Shown here: one piece after another, positions 27,230 through 38,900 of the stretch
Position numbering within the stretch: the first letter of the stretch is position 1
Layout: each line of letters starts with the position of its first letter
NCBI GenBank assembly: GCA_963760935.1
Contig: CAVXFB010000008.1
Location: 496,001-560,000, forward strand
Source of the DNA: CAVXFB01 sp963760935
GTDB taxonomy: Bacteria; Planctomycetota; Planctomycetia; Pirellulales; Thermoguttaceae
Direction of reading: 5' to 3'
DNA length: 64,000 nucleotides
The notes under the pieces: generated by a model
Databases searched by the model: none
What the model saw: only the letters and a program-made list of their open reading frames with translations
Told to the model about the DNA's origin: nothing
Program-made: the position numbers and the translations under genes

Positions 27230-27568
27230 ATGAAAAAGGTCGAAGCGATTATTCGCCATTTCAAGCTCGAAGACGTGAAGAACGCTTTGACGGAGCACGG
27301 CGTCGCGGGGATGACGATTACCGAAGTCCGCGGATTCGGCCGTCAAAAGGGGCACACCGAGATGTATCGCGGCACGGAGTACGAGGTCGATTTCGTTCCC
27401 AAGGTCAAGATTGAAGTGGTCGTGCCCAACGACAAACTCCAATCCGTGCTCGACACGATCATGCGTTCCGCCCAAACTGGACAGGTGGGCGACGGAAAGA
27501 TCTTCGTAACCGACTTGGGCGAGGCGATCCGCATCCGTACCGGCGAGTCGGGCGAAAGCGCCATCTGA
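27230..27568 (+). CDS. glnK: PII nitrogen regulatory protein (GlnK/GlnB)
   Basis: 112 residues, canonical length. It starts MKKVEAIIRHFKLEDVKNAL; the T-loop has VRGFGRQKGH and YRGTEY with Tyr51, the uridylylation site; the C-terminal signature is AQTGQVGDGKIFV. In amt-glnK operons the protein plugs the Amt pore when nitrogen is plentiful and is modified by GlnD when it is scarce; glnD follows here. It is closer to classical GlnB/GlnK than the PII protein at 286-597. Confidence 0.96.
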   Translation: MKKVEAIIRHFKLEDVKNALTEHGVAGMTITEVRGFGRQKGHTEMYRGTEYEVDFVPKVKIEVVVPNDKLQSVLDTIMRSAQTGQVGDGKIFVTDLGEAIRIRTGESGESAI

Positions 27569-27634
27569 GTGGCGAGTGTGGGCAGTAACGGATTGTGGCG
27601 AATCCAGAGGGAAGGTGAGCGATGCGTTGCAATA

Positions 27635-27702
27635 GCCGGGAGCCAACGGCTCCCGGAGCGCATGGAATGCTTCGTATCTGCCGGGAGCCGTTGGCTCCCG
27701 GC
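27635..27702. repeat. Pair of CCGGGAGCC palindromes, inverted
   Basis: GCCGGGAGCC-AAC-GGCTCCCGG at 27635-27656 and GCCGGGAGCC-GTT-GGCTCCCGGC at 27680-27702 are each palindromic and are reverse complements of each other. They lie in the 207-bp glnK-glnD gap and may end or weaken the transcript there. Confidence 0.75.
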
Positions 27703-27775
27703 TATAATCTCCCATCTTCACCACAGATAATTGCTGCGCCCCGGGCCACCCGCCACTAACCACGACGCATCTCCC

Positions 27776-30453
27776 ATGTCTTCCCTCCGCTTGAACGTCT
27801 TGTCGGCCAAGCAACGATTGGCCGAGGGGTGCGAGGAGTTCGCAGGGCGCCACGCGGCCGGCTGTTCGGGCGTCGAGCTATGCGCCGCCTTGAGCGATCT
27901 GCGCGACGCAGTCCTGCTGGACCTTGTCCGTGCGGCGCTGGATGATCTGGGCGAATCGGGTCCGACGGGGCTGTGGTCGGAAATCGCGCTCGTGGCGCAT
28001 GGCGGCTACGGACGCCGCGACGTCGCCCCGTATAGCGACGTCGATCTGATGGTCCTTCATCAACGCGGCGTGGCAAGCCGCGTCGCGCCACTGGCCGAGC
28101 GATTGCTTCGCGACGTGTTTGACGCCGGGCTCCAGTTGGGGCATAGCGTGCGAACGGTCGAACAAGCGAGCCGGCTGGCCGTCGCTGAGCCGATGATCTG
28201 CACGTCGCTGGTCGAATCCCGCCTGGTGGGCGGCAGCAGCGACCTTTTCGCACGATATATGCACCGCTTCCGTCGTCAGGTTTCCGTCCGGGCTCGCTGG
28301 CTGGTGACCGGAATCCTGGACGATCGTCTGAAAGAGGAGCATCGATACGGCGAGACGGTTTTTCTGCTGGAGCCGAACATCAAGCGATCGCGCGGCGCGT
28401 TGCGCGACATTCAGTTAATTCGCTGGATCGGCTTTGTTCGCTATGGGACAGCCGACTTCCAGCAATTGCAGGAGCTCGGTGTGTTAAGCCGGGAAGACCA
28501 AGACCTGCTTGCGCAGGCCGTCGAATTCCTCTTGCGGTTGCGGAATGAATTGCATTTTCACGCCAACGGGCCGGCCGACGTGTTGGACCGGGCCGAGCAA
28601 CTCCGCATCGCCCAGTTGCGCGGCTACGCGGCCATGCCCGGCTTGCTGCCGGTCGAACAGTTCATGCGAGACTACTTCCGGCACACCGCGGCGGTCAACC
28701 ACATCGCCACGCGGTTTGCGACCAAGGCCCAATCGCGCGACCGCATGGCACGCGTGGTCACGGTGCTGTTTGGCCACCGCGTTGAGGATGGCATTCACGT
28801 GGGGCCGGCGGGCGTCATGGCAACGCGACGCAGCATCGACTCGCTCGGCGGCGACTTGACGGCCATCATGCGGCTAGTAGATCTGGCGAATCTCTACGAC
28901 AAGCCCATTGCGCCGGCGACGTGGGAATCCATTCGTCATCGCGCCGGTCGGCTGCCGGATGGTTTGCCGTCGCCCGAGGCTTGCCGCCATTTTCTCTCCT
29001 TGCTCGACCATCCCGCGCGATTGGCTCCGCTGTTGCGAGATCTGCACGACGCACACCTGCTGGAGCGTTTCATTCCCGAATATCATCACGCCCGCGGTCT
29101 GCTGCAATTCAACCAGTATCACAAGTACACGGTGGACGAGCACTGCCTGCGGGCGGTGGAGTTTGCCACCGAGCTTTGGTCGGATCGCGGGCCGCTGGGC
29201 GCGTCTACCGTCCCTTGGCGCAGAAGCACCTGCTGCACTTGGCGCTGCTGCTGCACGATCTGGGCAAAGGACATCTTGAAGACCATCGCGAGATCGGGCT
29301 GAAGATTGCGGCCGACACCGCGCACCGTCTGGGTCTCCCCGCTCACGAAACCGAGGCTCTGCGATTTCTGGTTCACAAGCACATGCTGATGAACCATCTG
29401 GCGTTCCGCCGCGACACGGCCGACGAACAGTTGGCGGTGCAGTTCGCCGTGCAGGTCGGCTCGCCGGAAATGTTGCAGATGCTGTACGTGATCACGGCGG
29501 CCGACCTGGGGGCCGTGGGGCCCGAGGTGTGGGACGGCTGGAAACTGGAAGTCGTCACCGACCTGTATCATCGCACGATGCAGCATCTCGCCGGCGATAG
29601 CCCCGAAACCACGATCGACGCGCTGGTGGCAGAGCGGCGCGAGGCGGTGCGGAAGTGCCTCGGCCAGCAGAGCCGCCAGCCGTGGTTCGCCGAGCACATC
29701 GACCAATTATCGACGGCGTACTTCAACGCCACCGCGCCCGAACAGGCGGCGGCCGACCTGCGGCTGCTCCATGATCTTTCATTGCGCAATTCCGAGGGCG
29801 CACAGGACACTGAGCGGGACGTGGCAGTCGCCCCTCAGTATCAGAGCGAAACAGACATGGTGCAGGTCACGATCGCCACATCGGAGCGCACGGCGGCCGG
29901 AATTTTTTACCGATTGACCGGTGCGCTGAGCAGTCATGGCCTGGAAATCCGCTCCGCACAGATTCATACGTTGCCCGACGGACTTGTAATCGACCGTTTT
30001 TGGATTCACGATTCTGACTTTGCCGGCCAACCACCCCAATCGCGGCTGGACGAAGTGCGGCAATCGCTGGTCGATGCGTTGTTACGTCCTACGGCCGAGC
30101 CGCCCGCATTCCGCCGCATCTGGCAGGTCGGCGGACATCGCGCCGTGCGTGTCCCTGGCGTGCCAAGCCGGGTCAACGTGGACAATAGCACCTCGAACCG
30201 CTTCACGATCATCGACGTGTTCACCCACGACAGGACGGGGCTGCTCTATGCGATCGCGCGAACACTGTTTGAATTGCGACTGTCGGTGGGCCGCGCCAAG
30301 ATCGGCACGTTTCTCGATCAGGTCGTCGACGTTTTCTACGTCACCGATCGGGAAGGGCACAAGATACACGACGACCGCCGACTGGATGAAATACGTCAGC
30401 GGTTGCTGGCGGTAGTTGAACAGGAGGGGAAAACGATGGAGAACGAAGGCTAA
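27776..30453 (+). CDS. glnD: PII uridylyltransferase/uridylyl-removing enzyme GlnD (apparent frameshift near 29199)
   Basis: Senses glutamine and adds or removes UMP on PII. Start ATG 27776. The nucleotidyltransferase motif GGYGRRDVAPYSDVDLM is at residues 76-92; a GlnD helical region follows. At about residue 474 (SDRGPLG) the frame slips and one G must be added to CTGGG at 29195-29199, giving GRVYRPLAQKHLLHLALLLHD. Then come the HD domain (LLLHDLGKGHLEDH, residues 485-600) for UMP removal and two ACT domains (about 695-770 and 805-892) for glutamine. Corrected length is about 892, a normal GlnD. It ends overlapping the convergent gene's stop codon. Confidence 0.92.
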
Positions 30454-31016
30454 CGCCTACGGTCCATGAGTCGCTCAGATTGCTCGAAACCATGCGCTAT
30501 CGATGCATGTCGTTCGTCCGGCGTCGCTCTCACTTCCCTGGCCTGATGTGGAGGAAACAACAGCCTTCCTCGCCGGGGCGCCAGAGTGTCGGCCGAGAAG
30601 CGGAATCCGGCGGCCTCGAAAGTGCCGTCGTCGACCCGCGCGGCAATCCGGCAGAGCGTGGCCACGTCGTCGTCGGGCAGGTCGGCTTCGAGCCAGGCAT
30701 CTCGCAACGGGCAGGCGTGGTGTTTGACGTCGACCGCTTCCGCATCGTTGCGGACAACCTCCGGCTGGAACATTCGGCCCCCGTCGGCCGATCCGCCGAC
30801 GAATGCCTGCGCCAATCCGGAGAGATCGTTGGGAGCGAACTTTGCGTACTTCTCGCGGCCTTTCTGTGCGCCGCGCCGGTAGATGGCCCGCGACAGGATT
30901 TCCTCGGCCCGCTCGGCGCCGAGTTCCTTGCGAAGTTCGTCAAAGATCAAGTAGTACATCATGGCCCGATTCTTGAAGCTGTCATACAGTTCGGCACGAA
31001 GTGTTTCGTCGGACAT
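30450..31016 (-). CDS. L-2-amino-thiazoline-4-carboxylic acid hydrolase-like protein
   Basis: 188 residues from ATG 31016, with AAAGGAACA upstream; longer readings to 31187 are unsupported. Family features are KNRAMMYYLIFDELRKELG, EEILSRAIYRRGAQKGREKY and the C-terminal CPLRDAWLEADLPDDDVATL. Named members open the thiazoline ring on the way to L-cysteine, but most family members are uncharacterised, so the substrate is open. Its stop overlaps that of glnD by 3 nt in convergent orientation (CTAA at 30450-30453). Confidence 0.72.
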   Translation of the reverse strand: MSDETLRAELYDSFKNRAMMYYLIFDELRKELGAERAEEILSRAIYRRGAQKGREKYAKFAPNDLSGLAQAFVGGSADGGRMFQPEVVRNDAEAVDVKHHACPLRDAWLEADLPDDDVATLCRIAARVDDGTFEAAGFRFSADTLAPRRGRLLFPPHQAREVRATPDERHASIAHGFEQSERLMDRRR

Positions 31017-31213
31017 GGTACTGTTCCTTTGCCTAAAGTTTGGTTCGAGCACAGCTAGACCACCGCGAGTTATCGAGGATTTCGCTGGGCTCGTTGCGCT
31101 CGGCCCCCTGCGATCTGGTGTCGCCTCGCGCAGGATGCGCGAGGGCAAGTTATCATAGGCGCGGAGGATGCCGGGGGCAACGGGCACGACAAATCAACAA
31201 CTCGATGTCGCCC

Positions 31214-33022
31214 TTAGCGGCCAAATCGCAAGACAACCATCTGGTCACTCGCATCGTTGCTCAAAAAGCGGCGTTGGCGAAATAGCAGCCGACATTCAGC
31301 GCCGAAATGCTTCTCGATTTCGGGCCAGTACTCACTGGTTGTAACGACGTACGATGGACTTGATTTTTCGGAGAAGTCCTGCAATTCAGCCAGGGCCGAA
31401 CGGCCGGACGTTCGGTCGCCGTCGCACGTCGTCACAGGATGACCGGCATAACAGACGGTGCTCTCGCGAAAGAAGCGATAGGTTGCGATCGGCGCCGGAC
31501 CGTCTCGCTCGCCCCAATCCGACCGGATGGCCGCCATCATGTCAGGGCCGTTCTGGTGCCGGTCTACACGTCGGGCGGCCCACGTGAAGATGGCCGTGAG
31601 GAAGACGACAGCCGTGACGGCAAACGTAATGAGCGCCCGTTGGTGCCGTCCGTGACCGGCCAACCACCAACACAATGCCCCGCCAAGCAGTGGAATCAGG
31701 CCGACAAGGCCCAGCAACTGCTCACCGGGAAGATATATCGTCGCTACGATCGGCAGGGCGATCATCATACCGATGCCCACGAGGATCATCGAGAGCCAGG
31801 CATTCCGCAGCCACCAGGGACGAAGCGCGGCAGGCTCGGTTTGCCAGCGATCGACAAAGCAGCCCATCAGGATCGCCAACGCCGGATAGGCGGGCAGAAG
31901 ATAGTGTGGCAGTTTCGTCTTGCAGATCGACCAGAAGACGAACCACACGCCAAACCAGCAGGACGCCAGCAGGTAACCGTCGCGCCAGGCATCGCGGCGG
32001 CGAATCTGCACGACCGTATCGACCAGCATTGGACCGATAAAGACAGCCCAGGGGAAGAAGCCCACCAACAAGGCCGGGACATGATAGAAGTAGTAAGCGA
32101 TGGAAGCCAGCACGGCCATGGCGTGATCGAGCGAGCTTACGTCGCCATGGCTGAGGATGGGCTGTTTGAAGGGGCGAAGGTTGAAGTCGATGAAGAACCG
32201 CCGCAGCCACTCGCCATCCGTTCGGACGCCGACCCATGCGTACCACGGCACGGCGACGGCGGCCATGACCAAGATCGCTGTGAAGGGTCGCATCTGCCAC
32301 GCCGAGCGAAACGCGTTTCGCCAGCCATTGGTCACCAGCAGATACAATCCCATCGCCGCCAGCGGCAGCACCATGCCGACGGGGCCTTTGGCGAGCACAG
32401 CCAAGCCGATGCACGCGTACATTCCAGCCAGCGCCAGCCACAACGCCTGACGCGAAGTGGACGGCTTCAGGTCGGCCGGCGGTTCGCCAGCCACCGGCAC
32501 TGTCCTGCCGCAAGATGCGTCAGTCGCGGGAGCGCGGCGTATGGCGACGACAAACAACAGGAACGCCAGCGTGGTGACGAGCGTCAGGGCCGAATCGACC
32601 GTCGCGGCCCGGGCCGAGACGGCGAAGATGATCGTCGACGCCGTGACCAAGCCGGCCCAGAGCCCAACCCGGGCGTTGCACAGAAGGCGGCCCAAATGAA
32701 ACGTCGCCAGCGCGGTCGCCACGCCGAACAAGGCAGAGAAGAAACGCGCGCCGAACTCGCCGACGCCAAACAGCTCATACCCGCCAATCATGGTCCAGAA
32801 CATCAGCGGCGGCTTCTCGGGAAACATGTGGCCGTTAAACCATGGCACGACCCAATCGCCGCGCCCGAGCATCTCGCGGGCGCAGGTGGCGTAGAGGGCT
32901 TCGTCCATATCCCAGAGAGCCGTGCCGCCGAGGTCGGTGAAGAAGATCAGTCCGGCCGCCGCGACGATGAAGAGCTGATAGCGCAGTTGTTCTCGCATAC
33001 TGATATGTGACTTCTCATCCAT
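31214..33022 (-). CDS. GT39-type glycosyltransferase (ArnT/PMT-like), membrane
   Basis: 602 residues with about twelve hydrophobic segments. The N-terminal loop carries the GT-C acidic motif (DMDEALYATCAREML) and the downstream GRGDWVVPWFNG and EKPPLMFWTM typical of ArnT-like polyprenyl-phosphate sugar transferases. The soluble C-terminal part holds the usual periplasmic domain. It should move a sugar from an undecaprenyl carrier to lipid or protein at the outer face of the membrane. It is divergent from the PAP2 gene 48 nt away; a second GT39 lies at 33846-35518. Confidence 0.85.
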   Translation of the reverse strand: MDEKSHISMREQLRYQLFIVAAAGLIFFTDLGGTALWDMDEALYATCAREMLGRGDWVVPWFNGHMFPEKPPLMFWTMIGGYELFGVGEFGARFFSALFGVATALATFHLGRLLCNARVGLWAGLVTASTIIFAVSARAATVDSALTLVTTLAFLLFVVAIRRAPATDASCGRTVPVAGEPPADLKPSTSRQALWLALAGMYACIGLAVLAKGPVGMVLPLAAMGLYLLVTNGWRNAFRSAWQMRPFTAILVMAAVAVPWYAWVGVRTDGEWLRRFFIDFNLRPFKQPILSHGDVSSLDHAMAVLASIAYYFYHVPALLVGFFPWAVFIGPMLVDTVVQIRRRDAWRDGYLLASCWFGVWFVFWSICKTKLPHYLLPAYPALAILMGCFVDRWQTEPAALRPWWLRNAWLSMILVGIGMMIALPIVATIYLPGEQLLGLVGLIPLLGGALCWWLAGHGRHQRALITFAVTAVVFLTAIFTWAARRVDRHQNGPDMMAAIRSDWGERDGPAPIATYRFFRESTVCYAGHPVTTCDGDRTSGRSALAELQDFSEKSSPSYVVTTSEYWPEIEKHFGAECRLLFRQRRFLSNDASDQMVVLRFGR

Positions 33023-33070
33023 AGCGGTCTTGACACGTCAGGCCGCAGCGCTTAATACCTGTAGCGGCCC

Positions 33071-33823
33071 ATGGAAACTTGGCCGGGGGACCTGTGCTTG
33101 CCACATAACTCTAAAGAATCGGCCGAAAGTGGCCAACAGCACTTTCGCAACGACGGCAGCACCCTCGCGCCATGGCGTCAATTCGTCGTGCCGGCAGTGC
33201 TAGTGCTGGCGGCGGCCGCCGCGCTGGGCATCGACATGCCGATCGCGCGGGCCCTTCGAACCTGGAATGAGTCGCCCGCCATTCATGCCGGACTCAGCTA
33301 TTTTGACATGTTCGAGATGTTTGGCCACGGGGCGGGGGTGATCGTACTGGTGCTGGTGATGCATCAGCTCGATCGGCAGCGGCGCTGGGCGATTCCCCGC
33401 GTGTTGCTATGCGCGTTGGCCGCCGGCGGACTAGCGGACCTACTGAAGCTCATTGTGCTTCGCGTTCGTCCCTACGAGTTTCGTCCTTTCGAGCTGGGTC
33501 TCGACAGCTCGGTGTGGTCGACGTTCAACGGGTGGTTTCCCGCATTGACGGCGGGCAGCCCCGGGCAGAGTTTCCCTTCGGCTCACACGGCCACGGCTGT
33601 CGGTTTTGCAGCCGCCTTGATCTGGGTGTACCCGCAAGGACAACGATTGTTCTGCATTCTGGCGATACTGGTGGGCTGCCAACGGATCGTCTGTGGCGCC
33701 CATTACCCGAGCGACGTGCTGATTGGCGCGGCTGCGGGTTGGGTTGTGGCGCAATTATTTCTTAACGTTGGACTTGCGCCAGGGTGGTTCGCGCGACTCG
33801 AACGGCGGTGGAAGCCGATGTAG
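33071..33823 (+). CDS. PAP2-family membrane phosphatase
   Basis: 250 residues, about five hydrophobic segments after a 40-residue polar start. The three catalytic motifs are visible: KLIVLRVRP (KxxxxxxRP), PSAHTAT (PSxH) and QRIVCGAHYPSD (RxxxxxHxxxD), which form a vanadate-type phosphatase site on the outer face. Between two GT39 transferases the likely substrate is undecaprenyl pyrophosphate or a lipid phosphate. The start at 33071 could be later. The end is 23 nt before the convergent GT39 stop. Confidence 0.88.
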   Translation: METWPGDLCLPHNSKESAESGQQHFRNDGSTLAPWRQFVVPAVLVLAAAAALGIDMPIARALRTWNESPAIHAGLSYFDMFEMFGHGAGVIVLVLVMHQLDRQRRWAIPRVLLCALAAGGLADLLKLIVLRVRPYEFRPFELGLDSSVWSTFNGWFPALTAGSPGQSFPSAHTATAVGFAAALIWVYPQGQRLFCILAILVGCQRIVCGAHYPSDVLIGAAAGWVVAQLFLNVGLAPGWFARLERRWKPM

Positions 33824-33845
33824 GGCGCAGCGGGTACGCGCTCTA

Positions 33846-35518
33846 CTATTGCGGCGATCGCGGCGCGGTCACGCGATACACTTGGTAGGACCCGACGGAC
33901 TCGCAGGGGCAATCGTCGAGGTTGCAGTGCGACCTGAACTTCGCCACTTTTCGCGTCGGCACGGCAACCATGTCTCCCGGTAGCAGCGGCGGCAAGCGAT
34001 CTGCGGGCACGTGCTGAAGTTGATCGGCTTTAATGCTCGCGCGCAAGCGTGGGTCGAGATAGAAGACCAGCGAGCCGATGCGGCCTTCAGCTACCAGCAA
34101 GCGCGGCGGGAGATCGCCCAGGCGATTGAAATGGGCGGCCAGTTCACGGGCGGAAAACGTTTCGGCCGCTGCCGGCACGATCATCGCCATGACCACGGCG
34201 AACTGCAGGGCCAGCGACGTGGCCGCCCCGATGAGACTCCCTTGCCATCGTCCGGCGCGCAGGCAATCATCGGCAGCGGCGATAGCGCGGCCACAACGCC
34301 GACAGCAAGCCAGACCGGCCAGACGAATCGAATGCCAAACGCCCATTGAATCGCGAACACGGCAGCCGGTAACACAATTGGTCCGGTGCAGGTCGAGCTA
34401 ACGAAGGTCCGCGCGAAAGAACGTCGGGCCGATGTACTGAGCGTGCCATCGATCAGGCCACTCCAGGCCGTCGCGGCCAAGATGGCAATCGGCGGAAATG
34501 CCGGCCAAAGGTAGGTCACCAGTTTCGAGCCGGCAAACGTCATCAGGGCCGTCCAGCCGATCAGCCACGTCCACAATAGAGTGTTCGGGGAAGCACTATC
34601 ATACCGAGCACAGGCACGTAGCGGCGCCGCGCTCAGTGATGATCGTTCGCTGCATTCAGAACCACGCGCACCGCTGAAGGCGTTTTGCACAACGATCGGA
34701 AGGTAACCGATCCACGGCAAGCCGCCGCCGAACAATACGGGCAGGTAGTACCACCAGGGCTCGTCGCCGTGCGGCTGCGAGTCGGTCATCAACCCCAGTA
34801 CGTGCCGTTCGATAAAGAAGTAACTGAGGTAGTTGGGGACATGCATGCCAATCCAGGCATACCACGGCACAGCAACGACGGCGGCGACTGCCAAGACCAC
34901 GACGCCGCGCATCAACAATGCGAAGCGAATCTTTCGAGCTATCAGCAGGTATCCGACGTACGCCACTGCGACGACGGCCACGCCGGACAGTCCCTTGGTC
35001 AGGACGGCGAGCCCGACGAAAAATCCGGCCGCGAGCGTGCAGGCGATCGTCGAGCGCCGAGAGACGCCACGGTCGGCTTCCCATAGCAGCAGTATGGTGA
35101 GATTGATCCAAGGTATGAGCGCCACATCATGCGCGGCCGCTTGCGCCAGCGCGGTCGGCAAAATTGTGGTGGCATAGAGGATGCCAGCGATCAGGCCAAT
35201 CCGGCGATCGAACAAGCGCCAGCCCAACATGCCCGTTGTCACCGCGCCGAGCAGACCGAAGATCAAACCGGGCAGACGGACGGCCGCCTCGCTCATTCCC
35301 AGCAACGAAAGCGAGGCCGCTTGCGCCCAAAAATAGAAGACCGGCTTGTCGAGGAATGGTTGGCCGAGAAATCGCGGAGTGATCCAGTCGCCGCGTTCTA
35401 CCATTTCCTGGGCGATCGAGGCATGCAGCCCTTCGTCGGGGTCCAAAAGAGGAAAGGGAATGGCCAGAGGAAGGACGAAGAGAAGCAATGCTAGCAATAC
35501 GGCTGTCGCCGCCAGCAC
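33846..35518 (-). CDS. Second GT39-type glycosyltransferase (apparent frameshift near 34255)
   Basis: Begins at GTG 35518 with a hydrophobic helix and the GT-C acidic motif LLDPDEGLHASIAQEMVERG, DWITPRFLG and DKPVFYFW. Ten or more further hydrophobic segments follow. Near 34255 (PLPMIACA) the frame slips; adding one G or C there carries the chain on as RAGRWQGSLIGAATSLALQF and a soluble end (SARELAAHFNRLGDLPPRLL, FYLDPRLRASI), stopping at 33846 for a total of about 557 residues. Both parts match ArnT-like architecture. Probably works with the PAP2 gene and the first GT39 on envelope glycans. Confidence 0.83.
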
Positions 35519-35939
35519 CGCTGCGAATCTCCCGCACCCTCGAGTGGCATTCTATTCTGGCTCCTGGCCTTGGCGCTGAACGATGCTGCAAGAAGCGTAT
35601 CGTACTTCACATGCGGTCGCTCAAGAATGGCAATCTGGTCAGGCAGGCCGCACGTTTGCGATGTGGCATCCTCCGCGTGCAGCGACCGACGCCCGTGATT
35701 GCGGCGTTGGCGCCCTTACGCGCCCGGGCCCTTTCCTCAAAGGGCGAGGGGCGGCGCACATCGCAGCCGTATCGCGACCGTGGTACAATGCGATACGATT
35801 CTGGCACGGGTCGGCAATGCCCCGAGGCCGATCGGCGGGTGGCCGGAATACGCGTCAAAGAGCATTGTCCCGCGGATCATTATCAGTCCAGGCATCAATA
35901 GGTCGTCTTGCTCGACCATTACGTTTCTCACGATTGAAC

Positions 35940-38900
35940 ATGTCGACGTCCCGCCTGCGTACTCTCAACCTGCGGTTCTCAGGACAATGGCTGCGCGCAC
36001 TCTTGGCCGCAGTCGGATCGCTGCATTTGGCCGTGGCGTTGATCGCCGTGTACGTCGGCGTTCTGGCTTGGGCCACCCTAATCGAAAAATGGCATGGCGC
36101 GGCGGCGGCCCACTCCGCTGTGTACGGCGCCGGATGGTTCATCGCGATTAACGTGGTGCTGGCCATCAACGTGGCTTGTGCGGCACTCATCCGCCTACCC
36201 TGGCGATTGCGGCAGACAGGATTTCTCATCACACACGGCGGCATCCTCGTGCTCTTGGCTGGCTGTCTGCTGACACACCTCGGCGGTGTCGAGGCCCAAC
36301 TGCCCATCTTCGAGGGCAAGACAGCAGGACGCGCGTATGACGAGTCGCACGAGTTCGATCTCGGCTTTCAACTCTATCTGCACCGCTTCGAGCGAAAGCT
36401 GGACCCGGGAAGCGGCATGGCGTCGCATTACTCCAGTCTGGTCGACTTTCTCGACCGCAGCGATCCACCGAAGATTCTGGCCAAGAATGTCTTGATCACG
36501 CTCAATGCGCCCGTGGACTTCAAGGATCCATCCAATGGCAGGACGTATCGGCTGTTTCAGTCGGGCTTCGACCCGCCGCTACTGCCTGGCGACGCAGAGT
36601 TCGATCGCGTGGCTGGCAACGATCGGAGCCGCGACCACATTTACTGCTCGCGGCTATCGATCAACTACGACCCCGGCCGGATGCTGAAGTATGGGGGAAG
36701 TCTGTTGATCGTTATCGGCATCACGATTGTCTACTACTTGCGGCGCTATTTCTCCGGCAAAGGCGACGACACGAATCGGCCGGCAATCGACGCCCAAACG
36801 ATCGTCGCCGGCGACTCTTCGCGTACATCGCCGGTTGCCTCGACAACCAGATCGCTATTGGGACTTTTCGTCATAGCGGCGGCTACAACATGCAACGGCC
36901 AAAGCTTGAGCGAAGCAGACTGGAGCACATTGCGGCACATGCCGGTATTCGGCGAGGGACGCGTGGTGCCGCTCGACACATTTGCCAACAAGACGGTCGA
37001 GGACATTTGTGGGCGCCGTGATCCGACGCTCGCGGCGCCAGGCACGGAGCGGCGGAAGTACGAATCCGTCGAGTTGCTGCTCAGTTGGCTCGTCGAGCCG
37101 GAGAAATGGGAGAAGACTCCGTTCTTGGTGGCCGACGATCCGTGGCTGCGGGCGGATGTGTTAAGGCTGCCCGACACGGACGATCGCGGTCGGCGGCTCT
37201 GCTATGCGTCGCCTGCGGAAGTCGAGAACAGCGAAGGACTCGGCCGCTGCTGGGCCGACCTACAGGAACGGGCGGCGGCCGATGGCGCCGACTTTCAACT
37301 CACCGCGTCCGACAAGAAGCTTAAGCGTCTTGTGGACGCGTACGCCATGTTCCGGCTGCTGACGTTCAATCTCGACGCAGCCAACGACACTCCCCGGCGG
37401 TTTTTTGCCCGGGTCAACACGGCGGCGGCGGCTTGGCGAAAGCTCGCGGGCAATTTGCAGGCGGCAAAGCGCATCAGCAGCGACGAGAAAGTTCGCAACC
37501 TGATGGTCCAAAGCGGCGACGCGTTGCAGAAATTGATGGCCGAGTTGCGCGGAAGCGAGCTTTCGCTTGCAAAACTGCATGAGCCTGTGGCAGACTTTTG
37601 CGAGACGAGCAATCAGTTGGCCGCTCGACTGACGACATCTGACGACATGCCGTTGACGGCATTAGCGGCCGATCTGGCGCGCCAAGCGAACGAGATGCAG
37701 TTGGCGTTGTACGACAACGGCGAAACGCTACGGCTCGTGCCGGCACTCAATGCGGGGGCGTTGGAAGAGAACCGCACGCCGGATGACGATGCATCGCCGT
37801 GGTTGAGCTTCCAGGCAATGATTTATGGCAACGAGGCGTTGATGCGGCCCTATCCGCAGCGCGAGCTTAAGGCGGTACGCGCGGCCTGGGCCGACGTGAA
37901 GGCCGCGTACAAAGATCGCAGCGCGGCGGATCGGCCGGCCCGGTTCGCTACGGCAATGCACAACTTTGCCAAGGCGGTACGCACGTTTGGGGAGCAGATC
38001 GAACCCGTGCGGCAGCAGCTTCCGATTCAGCACCGCGACCAGGCGCTGATCGACGTCACGGCCTACCCGGCCGTCGGCTCGACCGATGTGGAGGTGTTCT
38101 ACAACCGGCTGAACCCGTTCTTCTGGTCTTGGGTGGTGAGTTTGATTGCGACGCTCTGCTTGATAGCGGCAGTGGGACGCTGGCAAAGGCCGCTGTTCTG
38201 GCTCGGCGTAGCGGTTCTCATCGCAGCGCAAGCATTCACGTTCACCGGCATGGCCCTGCGCGGCTATATCACGGGGCTAGTGCCCTTGACGGGGATGTTT
38301 GAAACGGTGGTGTTCGTGGCCCTGTATTCGGCCCTGTTGGGATTATGGTTCGCGCTGCGGCCCACGCAGTGGTTTGTAGGGCCCTTGACACGCACAACGA
38401 CAGGCAGGCACGGTGCGTTTCACGCACCCTACTTGGAGCGAAGGCTCTTCGTCGTGGCCGGCGCTATCGTCAGCTTCGTCGCCATGCTATTGGCGTACTA
38501 TGCGCCGGCAACGGTCATGCATCGCAACATCGGCTCCGTGACTCCGATCCTGCGTGATAATTTCTGGTTGGCGGTCCACGTAGTGACGATCATGGCCAGT
38601 TACGCCTCGGCCGTGATCGGGTTGATCTTGGGCAACATTGCCCTGGGCTATTATCTGTTCGGACGTTACGAGCGTGCCACGTCCACAAGCGGAGCGGACG
38701 GCACGTCACCCAATCTGAATTGCGTGCGGCGGCCGCCGGAGGCTTGCGCGGTGCTGGCTGGATTCACTTATACCGCGATTCGCATCACCGTGCTCTTGCT
38801 GGCCGCTGGCACGATCCTCGGCGCTCTTTGGGCCGACAAAGCATGGGGACGATTTTGGGCCTGGGATCCGAAGGAAGTCTGGGCTCTGATCTCGCTGTTG

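Noticed and set aside
25728..30453. Programmed frameshifting in amt and glnD
   Set aside because: No slippery heptamer plus pseudoknot is evident, and the same missing-base pattern affects unrelated genes, so an error in the sequence is simpler.
31439..33010. Open frame of 523 codons on the plus strand
   Set aside because: Antisense to the GT39 transferase; composition is hydrophilic and Arg/Gln/His-rich, typical of a shadow frame.
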